A stretch of DNA of 7,263 nt, taken from assembly GCA_030596365.1 (NCBI GenBank), contig JAUVKG010000139.1:1-7263 (forward strand), in the 5' to 3' direction. Positions within the stretch are counted from its first letter, which is position 1, and each line of letters begins with the position of its first letter. Source of the stretch: Chlamydiota bacterium. GTDB lineage: Bacteria > Auribacterota > UBA3054 > B51-G9. Below are positions 1 to 5,705 of this stretch, one piece after another. Under the pieces are notes generated by a model that saw nothing but the letters and a program-made list of their open reading frames with translations, was not told the origin of the DNA and made no database searches. A program made the position numbers and the translations under genes.

Positions 1-50
1 GATTGAAATGGTAGCACGAATTTTCTGAAAACTTCTACCACAAATAGCTT

Positions 51-80
51 AACCACGAATGAACACTAATGGACACGAAT
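51..80 (+). repeat. Three-unit decamer repeat upstream of lipA
   Basis: Three consecutive 10-bp units, aaccacgaat / gaacactaat / ggacacgaat, lie in the 142-bp stretch before lipA. They match each other at most positions and share the CACGAAT core with copies at 3623-3654 (opposite orientation), and more loosely with the CACGGAC units at 1024-1061. No function is evident. The rest of 1-142 is AT-rich leader in which I could not pick a convincing promoter. TAAAAT hexamers at 109-114 and 114-119 are possible -10 elements, but neither has a good -35 partner. Confidence 0.75.
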
Positions 81-142
81 AAATATTATAAAAACTGTTA
101 AATTTTCTTAAAATAAAATTAGTATCTAAAGAAATTTCCACT

Positions 143-1072
143 ATGTCTGCCAAAAAAAGAAAGGCTACTCTGCCAAGAATTAGAATTCCTGCTAAAGCGT
201 CGATTGACCGGACTCATGATTTATTAAAATCCTTAAACCTTCATACTGTCTGTCAGGAAGCAGATTGCCCTAACAGGTGGGAATGCTTTAGTGATAATAC
301 AGCTACTTTTCTAATCCTTGGCGACATATGTACACGCAACTGTAAATTTTGCGGAGTGACTACAGGAACTCCACTACCAGCCGATCCCGATGAACCTGAA
401 AGAGTGGCTGAAGCTGTTGTAAAACTCGGCTTAAAATACGTTGTTATTACAACTGTTACACGGGACGACTTACCTGATGGCGGCGCTGAACAATTTGTAA
501 AAATCATTCGTGCGATCAGGAAAAAAATACCTGACGCGGGGATTGAAGTTCTTACATCCGTTTTTGATGGAAATATTGATGCTTTGGAAAAAGTTCTCTC
601 CGAAAAGCCTTCTGTTTTTAATCATAATGTGGAAACAGTTGAAAGGCTTACACCAAAATTGCGCAGTAAAGCTTCTTATTTAAGATCTCTTGCCGTGCTT
701 GACCACGCCGCAAAATTTTCACCCGATATACCAACCAAAAGCGGATTAATGGTTGGTGTTGGTGAAACCGAAGATGAAGTAAAAAAAACTTTGGAAGATT
801 TAAGAAAAGTAAATTGTAAAATAATTACTATCGGACAATATCTCGCACCGTCTGAAAATCATTACCAGGTTCAGGAATTTGTTGATGAAAAAACTTTTGA
901 ACTTTATAAAAACATGGCCGGAAAACTTGGATTTTCAGCTGTCGCTTCGGGAGCGCTTGTACGCAGTTCGTATCACGCGTCACAGTGTTATGAAAAGGCT
1001 ATGGAAAGACAGACGACTAACATGGACAAACACGGACGAACACGGACTGACACCGACAAACTCAATGAATGA
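143..1072 (+). CDS. lipA: Lipoyl synthase (radical SAM, LipA)
   Basis: LipA inserts two sulfur atoms into octanoyl groups carried on lipoyl domains (2-oxoacid dehydrogenases, glycine cleavage H protein). It uses S-adenosylmethionine and two 4Fe-4S clusters and acts in the cytosol. Every family signature is visible. The auxiliary-cluster motif C-x4-C-x5-C is at residues 37, 42 and 48. The radical SAM motif C-x3-C-x2-C is at 63, 67 and 70. The C-terminal RSSYHA at 274-279 contains the conserved RSSY, whose serine ligates the auxiliary cluster. The 309-aa length is close to normal, but about the last 20 residues (from about 290, TTNMDKHGRTRTDTDKLNE) are not family sequence. They are translated from a decamer DNA repeat (1024-1061), so the original gene probably ended just after EKAMERQ. 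The ATG at 143 has only a weak purine tract upstream. The stop codon overlaps the next gene by 8 nt. No lipB or dehydrogenase gene is present in the window. Confidence 0.97.
   Translation: MSAKKRKATLPRIRIPAKASIDRTHDLLKSLNLHTVCQEADCPNRWECFSDNTATFLILGDICTRNCKFCGVTTGTPLPADPDEPERVAEAVVKLGLKYVVITTVTRDDLPDGGAEQFVKIIRAIRKKIPDAGIEVLTSVFDGNIDALEKVLSEKPSVFNHNVETVERLTPKLRSKASYLRSLAVLDHAAKFSPDIPTKSGLMVGVGETEDEVKKTLEDLRKVNCKIITIGQYLAPSENHYQVQEFVDEKTFELYKNMAGKLGFSAVASGALVRSSYHASQCYEKAMERQTTNMDKHGRTRTDTDKLNE
1024..1061 (+). repeat. Decamer array at the lipA / four-helix-bundle junction
   Basis: About four units with a 10-bp period: ggacaaacac / ggacgaacac / ggactgacac / cgacaaac. The array lies inside the lipA reading frame and encodes its non-homologous C-terminal tail. 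It ends a few bases before the start codon of the next gene (1065). Related CGGACAC and AGACTAACAC words recur within the next gene at 1489-1571, so the array may mark one edge of an inserted gene-plus-repeat unit. Confidence 0.8.
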
Positions 1073-1763
1073 TAGACAAGACAAATTAATATCAAAACAT
1101 GGCGGTTATCGGAAACTGAAAAGTTTTCAGATAGCTCAGCTTGTTTATGATGTAACGGTTCGATTTTGTGATTTGTATATCGATAAACGTAGCAGGACAC
1201 ACGACCAAATGGTGCAGGCCGCACGGTCAGGTGTTCAAAATATTACTGAGGGAAGTCAGGCATCAAGCACTTCTAAGAAATTTGAGTTAAAACTGACCAA
1301 TGTTGCAAGAGCAAGTCTTGAAGAACTCCGCTTGGATTATGAAGATTTTCTGCGGCAACGTAATCTGCCGCTTTTAGCGCCGGAGCATCCGGTTTTAATG
1401 AGATTCAAAAAAGCTCAATGCAACACATTGGAAGGAGTACAAATATGGGTGGCTGAGGAAAAGAAAATACAAAGCAAAGATAAAACTAAGACTAACACGG
1501 ACACACACAGACAATCACAGACTAACACAGATATGTCCGTGTCGGTCAGTGAAAGTCCGTGTCAGTCTGTGCCATCTTCAACACCATTATCTTCTGCAAC
1601 ACTTGTCGCTAATGCCGCTCTTTCGCTATTAAATTTATCCTGTTATTTTCTTGATCGGCAAATTGAACGTCTGGCTAATGATTTTGAACAGAATGGCGGA
1701 TTTACAGAAAGGCTATATAAAACGCGTATGCAAAAAAGAAATTATAATAATCAAAATAAATAA
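1065..1763 (+). CDS. Four-helix-bundle protein with C-terminal suffix domain
   Basis: The start is taken as the ATG at 1065 (232 aa). The frame stays open upstream to 879, but that part only shadows lipA, and the family-like sequence begins around SKHGGYRKLKSF (10-21). Residues about 14-130 resemble the S23/IVS-type four-helix-bundle family, including FCDLYIDKRSRTHDQMVQAA (34-53), NITEGSQASSTSKKFEL (59-75) and ARASLEELRLDYEDFLRQR (81-99). The family includes proteins encoded in 23S rRNA intervening sequences and is related to Avd, the accessory protein of diversity-generating retroelements. Residues about 135-175 are a low-complexity linker rich in T, S, D and Q, translated from repeat DNA. 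Residues 178-210 form another helix, ending in GGFTERLYKTRM (211-222), the 'suffix' signature. The molecular function is unknown; nucleic-acid binding is plausible from the relatives only. The gene overlaps lipA by 8 nt, so translational coupling is likely. It is followed 17 nt later by the DUF2007-like gene, so it sits within an apparent operon, possibly as an insertion. Confidence 0.85.
   Translation: MNDRQDKLISKHGGYRKLKSFQIAQLVYDVTVRFCDLYIDKRSRTHDQMVQAARSGVQNITEGSQASSTSKKFELKLTNVARASLEELRLDYEDFLRQRNLPLLAPEHPVLMRFKKAQCNTLEGVQIWVAEEKKIQSKDKTKTNTDTHRQSQTNTDMSVSVSESPCQSVPSSTPLSSATLVANAALSLLNLSCYFLDRQIERLANDFEQNGGFTERLYKTRMQKRNYNNQNK
1489..1571 (+). repeat. In-frame repeats and imperfect hairpin in the linker
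   Basis: This stretch of the four-helix-bundle gene contains AGACTAACAC twice (1489-1498, 1519-1528), followed by the inverted family form GTCCGTGTC twice (1535-1543, 1555-1563, 20 bp apart). Bases 1516-1530 pair with 1557-1571 at 13 of 15 positions, giving a potential hairpin in DNA or mRNA. The reading frame passes through without a stop and encodes residues about 142-169. The motifs belong to the same CACGGAC family as the array at 1024-1061, here in both orientations. Confidence 0.8.
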
Positions 1764-1780
1764 AACTTTTTAAATTAATT

Positions 1781-2125
1781 ATGTCTGAAATTAACGAAAC
1801 AGAAGAAAAACGTGTCGCCGTTATGTTTGTCGGCGGACTTGATGATTGCAAATACACAATAAAAATTCTTGATGACCTCGGTTTTCCATGCGCACTTGAT
1901 ATCGCGGAAAAAATGGGACCACAGTATGCAAACAGAGGTTATTATATTGTTACTATGCCGGAAGATAATGCCGAAAAAGCGAAAAAGCTTATGGAAAAAA
2001 TGATTCGTGAAGATCTGGATATTAACAGTTCACCGGAAAATATTGATGATAAATGCCCTGCATGCGGCGCTGAATTATCTGTTGATCATACCGAATGCCC
2101 TGACTGCGGTTTAAACTTTGGATAA
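1781..2125 (+). CDS. DUF2007-like small protein with C-terminal zinc ribbon
   Basis: A 114-aa soluble protein. Residues about 10-80 (VAVMFVGGLDDCKYTIKILDD... GYYIVTMPEDNAEKAKKLMEK) look like the small alpha/beta fold of the DUF2007 / 'putative signal transducing protein' group. Proteins of that group typically open with a phrase about reading across to a partner or locating a target and have a conserved 'V..ed...A..ll' helix. Residues 92-109 form a compact zinc ribbon, with CPAC at 92-95 and CPDC at 106-109 separated by ten residues. Together these suggest a zinc-binding adaptor or sensor; the ligand and partner cannot be read from sequence. It starts 17 nt after the four-helix-bundle gene and ends 5 nt before the next gene, so it is probably co-transcribed. 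No Shine-Dalgarno precedes the ATG, only an AT-rich leader. The family assignment is moderate; the zinc ribbon is clear. Confidence 0.65.
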   Translation: MSEINETEEKRVAVMFVGGLDDCKYTIKILDDLGFPCALDIAEKMGPQYANRGYYIVTMPEDNAEKAKKLMEKMIREDLDINSSPENIDDKCPACGAELSVDHTECPDCGLNFG

Positions 2126-2130
2126 AATTT

Positions 2131-3489
2131 ATGAAAGCGACAAAAATCATACAGATTATTTTGGCAATAATTATTTTAATAGTTTTGGCTTCAAAACTTC
2201 AGAAATCACACGCAATAACTATTGGAAAATCTCCGGTTGAAAAATATCAGGATAACAAATATCTAGTCTTTGAAATGACTAATGTTTCCGACCTTGAATC
2301 CGCGGTAAAAAAATTAATCAAAATTCTCGGACCTAATAATGATTCAAAACGAATGTACGGCTTTTCCATTAATTGTATTCCCCTGCTGACACGCTCTGTT
2401 TCCAATCTTCAAAAGAAAATTAACGATGGCTTCGATTTAGCAGAAAAATATAACGTGCCGGTTATGTTTCATGTCGACCCTATGTACGGTTTTGGTGCGA
2501 GTATTAAAGTTCCAAAAGAAGAAGCCGCTAAAACTGAATATTGGAAGCATCCTGAAATGTGCGAATGGGTGAATTTTCCGACAAACGGACAAACGCACGG
2601 TAAAGTACCCCGCTCATGGATTAACTGGGGGAGCTGGATTGTCACGGCACCAGCGAATCCATGTTTTGAATCTCCGGAACTAAAATCTTTTGCAACTTCC
2701 CAGTTAAAAAACGGGATCGTAAAAATTATTTCCAAACGTTTGAAAAAATTAAAAAAACAAAATAAAGATTATCTGTTTGTAGGTTTGAATGTCGGTTGGG
2801 AAACTCATCTTATCAATAATTCAAGACGCTTAACTGAAAAACATCCGATCATTAGTAAGCAAAATACAAATATGGTGATGCAAAAATGGGAGATGGCACA
2901 ATCAGGTTACGCAGCACTTCATTACAGAGGATGGAACGAAAAGAAATTAATTTCCGAAGCAAAAAAGCAAAGAATCTCAAAAGAAAAATTATTTTATAAA
3001 CTCTGTGGGCAGGTTGTTCATGACTACCTTGAAATTTTGGCAAAAACAGCTTTTGAAAACGGCCTTTCCAAAGACAAAATCTACACACACACTGTTGCTG
3101 TTCAATCTGTTGACATCAAAACAATAAATACTGAGTTCCCTCCTATTTGGTCGGCGGTAAATAATTATAGCACTCCCGGTTTTACACTGTGTAATGAAAG
3201 CGGTGCGAGATACGACATAAAGAAATTAAAGAGATTAATTAAAAAAGCGGATCCGGAAAAAAATACATTTGCAGCAGTTGAAACATATCTTGCGCATCAT
3301 AAAACAAAAAAAAGATTTACCGATTATATGAAGGAAGTTTTTAGAACCGATAATCCGATTATGGTGATTTACGGTGCACTTCAAAACGGCAGATACGGTA
3401 TGAATCCAAAACCGGAGAACGAAACCAAGGGGATAATTAAATGGCTGAAACCGACATCGAGGCAATATGAACTGAGAGGGCAACAATAA
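2131..3489 (+). CDS. Exported/anchored protein, probable TIM-barrel glycosidase-like
   Basis: A 452-aa protein that I do not recognise as a named family. Residues 6-22 are a strongly hydrophobic helix after a Lys-containing N-terminus, followed by SHA|IT (26-30). This could be a signal-peptidase site or an uncleaved anchor, so the rest is probably outside the cytoplasmic membrane. The body alternates hydrophobic strands and amphipathic helices like a (beta/alpha)8 barrel: YLVFEMTNV (44-52), YGFSINCIP (76-84), VPVMFHVDPMYGFG (109-122), YLFVGLNVGWETHL (214-227), IYTHTVAVQS (317-326), GFTLCNESGA (350-359), NTFAAVETYLAHH (378-390) and PIMVIYGALQNGRYG (409-423). Glu223 and Glu384, each at the end of a predicted strand, are candidate acid/base and nucleophile residues by analogy with clan-A glycoside hydrolases; this is inference. 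Aromatic-rich loops (YWKHPEMCEWVNFP, SWINWGSWI) would fit a carbohydrate cleft. It starts 5 nt after the DUF2007-like gene and is last in this operon. Confidence 0.55.
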   Translation: MKATKIIQIILAIIILIVLASKLQKSHAITIGKSPVEKYQDNKYLVFEMTNVSDLESAVKKLIKILGPNNDSKRMYGFSINCIPLLTRSVSNLQKKINDGFDLAEKYNVPVMFHVDPMYGFGASIKVPKEEAAKTEYWKHPEMCEWVNFPTNGQTHGKVPRSWINWGSWIVTAPANPCFESPELKSFATSQLKNGIVKIISKRLKKLKKQNKDYLFVGLNVGWETHLINNSRRLTEKHPIISKQNTNMVMQKWEMAQSGYAALHYRGWNEKKLISEAKKQRISKEKLFYKLCGQVVHDYLEILAKTAFENGLSKDKIYTHTVAVQSVDIKTINTEFPPIWSAVNNYSTPGFTLCNESGARYDIKKLKRLIKKADPEKNTFAAVETYLAHHKTKKRFTDYMKEVFRTDNPIMVIYGALQNGRYGMNPKPENETKGIIKWLKPTSRQYELRGQQ

Positions 3490-3515
3490 CAGCCCGCCCA
3501 CGGGAAATAATTTTT

Positions 3516-3606
3516 AACCACATAAGAGACATAAGGAAACATAAGTTATATAATTATTTTAATTTTAATCATCTTCCTTATATGTTCTTATGTGTCTTAT
3601 GTGGTT
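3516..3606. terminator. Large imperfect inverted repeat between convergent genes
   Basis: Left arm 3516-3545 and right arm 3577-3606 are reverse complements at 26 of 30 positions, around an AT-rich 31-nt loop. Each arm is itself built on a 10-bp period (aaccacataa / gagacataag / gaaacataag). It lies between the stop of the TIM-barrel-like gene (3489) and the stop of alr (3664), where a bidirectional terminator would be expected. A T-rich run follows at 3613-3620 on the plus side, and T runs (3511-3515 read as A on plus) flank the other side less well. The stem is AT-rich and the loop large, so it is not a textbook intrinsic terminator. It may be a repeat element that happens to serve this role. 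Confidence 0.5.
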
Positions 3607-3622
3607 TGATTTATATTTTTTA

Positions 3623-3654
3623 AAATTCGTGTCAATCCGTGAAATTCGTGTCAA
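3623..3654 (-). repeat. Direct repeat of 13 bp next to the alr 3' end
   Basis: AAATTCGTGTCAA occurs exactly twice, at 3623-3635 and 3642-3654, with a 19-bp period. Read on the minus strand it is TTGACACGAATTT, the same CACGAAT family as the units at 51-80. It ends 10 bp before the alr stop codon. No function is evident. Confidence 0.8.
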
Positions 3655-3663
3655 CTTTGTTTC

Positions 3664-4848
3664 TTATTTCAAAATCGCTTCCGCCATCAAACCGAAATTT
3701 GAGAAAACAAACTTATGCACCCGTTCGCCATTAAACATATATTGTCGTTCAACTCTATCGGAAATTAAAGTATAAACTTCGTATGGAATAGTGTTCATCT
3801 GCTCCGCGATTTCGTTAATAGTGATTTCGTTAAATCCTTGTTTTCCGATTAAAACGACTTCATCGCCAACACTAATGCTGCTGTGAAGTCCGATATCGAC
3901 TGTTGTTTGGTCCATACTTATTCTTCCCACAACGGGGAATTTATCTCCACGGATAAGAATCTGACCTTTATTGCCCAGCATGCGTAAAAATCCATCTCCA
4001 TAACCGACTTCTACAGTTGCGATTTTCGTATGTTTTTTCACTATAAATGTTGAACCGTAACCAATAGACTGCCCCGGGAAAACTTCTTTTACAAATGTCA
4101 CATTTGTTTTCCACATAAGCATTGGCTTAGTACGAATGCCTTTTCTAACTTTACCGTCAACGGATAGAAGTCCGCCATAAAGCAAAATGCCCGGTCGAAC
4201 CATATCGAAATCTGAATGCGCGATATTCAAAAACCCGCCGCTGTTTGAAATATGTTTTAACGGAATATTAACATCTCTTTCCCGCAGGAATTTGCTTACC
4301 CGTTTAAATCTGTCAAGTTGACCTATTGAACTGCGAATATCCTCACTATCAGACCCGGCGTAATGGCTCATCAAGCCTTCGATTTCAAGGTTGCTCAATT
4401 GAGTTGCTTTGTAAATATCATTAAGATTTTTTTCCGAGTTAAAGCCAATTCTTCCCATTCCTGTGTCAACTTTAATGTGGCATTTAAGTTTTTTGTGCAT
4501 TTCTCGTGCCGCATCATTTAACTGCAACGCGTTTTCTAAATCTACAATTATAGGCGTGATACGATGAACACATAAAGCTTTTACATCGTCTGCAACACAT
4601 GGTCCGAGAACCAAAATCCTCGCTTCCGGAACATAAGCTTTTATTTCTAAAGCCTCTCGCAATGTCGCTAATCCAAGCCACTCAATTCCAAATTCGTGTG
4701 CCGCTTTGGCCATCGGTTCAAGTCCGTGACCATAAGCATTAGCTTTTAGCGGCAGCAATATCTGACAATTATGAGAGAGATTTTCGCGAATGATGTTAAT
4801 ATTTTCGCGTAAGATATTAAGGTTTATTTCTACCCAGGAGTAATACAT
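3664..4848 (-). CDS. alr: Alanine racemase
   Basis: A PLP-dependent, fold-type III enzyme that interconverts L- and D-alanine, supplying D-Ala for peptidoglycan in the cytosol. The PLP lysine is Lys35 in LPLKANAYGHG (32-42). The second catalytic base is Tyr264 in SIGYGSTF (261-268). Other family landmarks are HIKVDTGMGRIGF (124-136), SNSGG (201-205), the PLP-phosphate/pyridine region MVRPGILLYGG (216-226), VGYGDGF (281-287) and GRISMDQTTVDI (308-319). The 394-aa length is slightly above the usual 360-390 because about 25 residues (NGERVHKFVFSNFGLMAEAILK) follow the normal end. The start is the ATG at 4848, since WVEINLNILREN is the standard N-terminus. Its leader has no Shine-Dalgarno and includes a 16-bp tandem repeat. 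It converges on the 143-3489 gene set and lies 263 bp downstream of the DNA glycosylase gene on the same strand. Confidence 0.97.
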   Translation of the reverse strand: MYYSWVEINLNILRENINIIRENLSHNCQILLPLKANAYGHGLEPMAKAAHEFGIEWLGLATLREALEIKAYVPEARILVLGPCVADDVKALCVHRITPIIVDLENALQLNDAAREMHKKLKCHIKVDTGMGRIGFNSEKNLNDIYKATQLSNLEIEGLMSHYAGSDSEDIRSSIGQLDRFKRVSKFLRERDVNIPLKHISNSGGFLNIAHSDFDMVRPGILLYGGLLSVDGKVRKGIRTKPMLMWKTNVTFVKEVFPGQSIGYGSTFIVKKHTKIATVEVGYGDGFLRMLGNKGQILIRGDKFPVVGRISMDQTTVDIGLHSSISVGDEVVLIGKQGFNEITINEIAEQMNTIPYEVYTLISDRVERQYMFNGERVHKFVFSNFGLMAEAILK

Positions 4849-4858
4849 GATTTTTAGT

Positions 4859-4890
4859 TGGAATATTGGATTACTGGAATATTGGATTAA
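4859..4890. repeat. Two-copy 16-bp tandem repeat before alr
   Basis: TGGAATATTGGATTAC (4859-4874) is followed directly by the same sequence with one change (4875-4890), starting 10 bp upstream of the alr ATG. It therefore occupies the alr leader. A related word, TTGGATATT, occurs at 5011-5019 and 5032-5040. I saw no clear promoter for alr in this stretch. Confidence 0.8.
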
Positions 4891-4898
4891 TGAGTATA

Positions 4899-4958
4899 GT
4901 TACAAGGTTGCGCTACGCGCTTAAGGTCATTCTCTCCGTTCACTTAAGGTTACAAGGT
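4899..4958. repeat. Direct repeat GTTACAAGGT
   Basis: The 10-bp word GTTACAAGGT is present at 4899-4908 and again at 4949-4958. Shared CTTAAGGT-like sequence lies between them, together with a short GCGC-rich palindrome (gcgctacgcgc, 4910-4920). The stretch is non-coding on both strands and forms part of the repeat-filled gap between alr and the glycosylase gene. Confidence 0.6.
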
Positions 4959-4964
4959 GTCAGG

Positions 4965-4994
4965 AAATTCATCCCGATTCATCGGGATGAATTT
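4965..4994. repeat. Perfect 13-bp inverted repeat (REP-like hairpin)
   Basis: AAATTCATCCCGA (4965-4977) and TCGGGATGAATTT (4982-4994) are exact reverse complements around a TTCA loop. It lies 118-147 bp beyond the stop of the DNA glycosylase gene in that gene's direction. It could stop minus-strand transcripts before alr, but no T-run follows the stem on that strand, so an interspersed palindromic repeat is at least as likely. Confidence 0.7.
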
Positions 4995-5098
4995 AGTATT
5001 TACTTCATCCTTGGATATTCCGTGTTCGATATTGGATATTAATTCTGACCGTTACCCGTTTGAATTACTTGGACATTGGTTTTGGGTTATTATTTAGA

Positions 5099-5122
5099 TC
5101 AATTAGGTCAATTAGGTCAATT
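5099..5122. repeat. Decamer repeat crossing the glycosylase stop codon
   Basis: AATTAGGTCA is present twice in tandem (5101-5110, 5111-5120), with partial units on each side (GATCAATT and CAATT). The right-hand copy supplies the last codons (Leu, Thr) and the TAA stop of the minus-strand DNA glycosylase gene. The repeat therefore extends into, or has rebuilt, the 3' end of the gene. Confidence 0.8.
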
Positions 5123-5699
5123 TTGATGACAAATATCCATTCCCCGGAATATAGTATCGCCCTTTTATTTCTGTTCCGACTTTTATTCCGATTCTTTCAC
5201 TTGTTTTAAATGACGGTAACAGAGTACCATTATCAATTATCATTAGTGGTTTTTTAAATAAAGAAATTTCATTTTGCTTATCTGTAATTCCAAGTGCAGC
5301 ACATAATTTTGCCGGGCCGTTTGTCAGGTCAATATCCCTTTTAACTTTGCGCCTTTTACGCATAATTTCGATTCCGGTAACAGGTTCTATTGCTCTGATA
5401 AGTACAGCGGATGCTATCCCCTTTTTTTCCGTTACCGCATTAACGAGCCAATGATTTCCGTAGCAAAAATAAACATAAGCAGTTCCCGGCGAACCAAACA
5501 TCGGACTGTTTCTTTTTGTTTTACCACATGCAGCGTGATTAGCAGGGTCATTCTCCGCGAAATATGCTTCAGTTTCAACTATTCGGCCACTGCAGCAAAT
5601 TCCGTTGTGATAATGAACTAAAATTTTCCCGAGTAACTCTCGTGCAACTACATCCGGCGATCGGTCATAGAATTCTATCGGCAGGATATTTTTGTTCAT
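5112..5699 (-). CDS. 3-methyladenine (alkyladenine) DNA glycosylase, AAG/MPG family
   Basis: Cleaves the N-glycosidic bond of alkylated or deaminated purines (3-methyladenine, hypoxanthine and similar), starting base-excision repair. The protein (195 aa) is the usual bacterial length. It begins with ARELLGKILVHYHNG (19-33) and the catalytic segment GRIVETEAYFAENDPANHA (38-56). Glu44, Tyr46 and His55 correspond to human AAG Glu125, Tyr127 and His136. TKRNSPMFGSPGTAYVYFCYGNHWLVN (61-87) contains Tyr77 (human Tyr159, the intercalating or stacking region) and Asn87. VLIRAIEP (99-106) gives Arg102 (human Arg182). It ends with the family's RYYIPGNGYLSS; only the final LT is repeat-derived. The ATG at 5699 lies just 6 nt from a -10 hexamer, so the mRNA is probably leaderless. 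It is divergent from the thioredoxin-like gene and upstream of alr on the same strand. Confidence 0.95.
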   Translation of the reverse strand: MNKNILPIEFYDRSPDVVARELLGKILVHYHNGICCSGRIVETEAYFAENDPANHAACGKTKRNSPMFGSPGTAYVYFCYGNHWLVNAVTEKKGIASAVLIRAIEPVTGIEIMRKRRKVKRDIDLTNGPAKLCAALGITDKQNEISLFKKPLMIIDNGTLLPSFKTSERIGIKVGTEIKGRYYIPGNGYLSSKLT

Positions 5700-5705
5700 G
5701 ATTAA

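Noticed and set aside
2..28. Short plus-strand frame ending in TGA at 26-28, possibly the tail of an upstream gene
   Set aside because: Only eight residues are visible (IEMVARIF), too few to support a gene.
41..80. CRISPR-like array from repeated CACGAAT units
   Set aside because: Units are contiguous 10-mers without spacers, and no cas genes are present. The same applies to the arrays at 1024-1061 and 6993-7062.
879..1064. N-terminal extension of the four-helix-bundle reading frame upstream of 1065
   Set aside because: It overlaps conserved lipA coding sequence, and its translation has no family resemblance. The ATG at 1065 sits just before the recognisable KHGGYRKLKSF segment.
1010..1763. 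Complete diversity-generating retroelement
   Set aside because: The four-helix-bundle family is related to Avd, but there is no reverse transcriptase and no template/variable repeat pair in the window.
3590..3775. 61-aa plus-strand open frame
   Set aside because: It runs through the intergenic inverted repeat and then antisense to the end of alr; its translation has no protein-like features.
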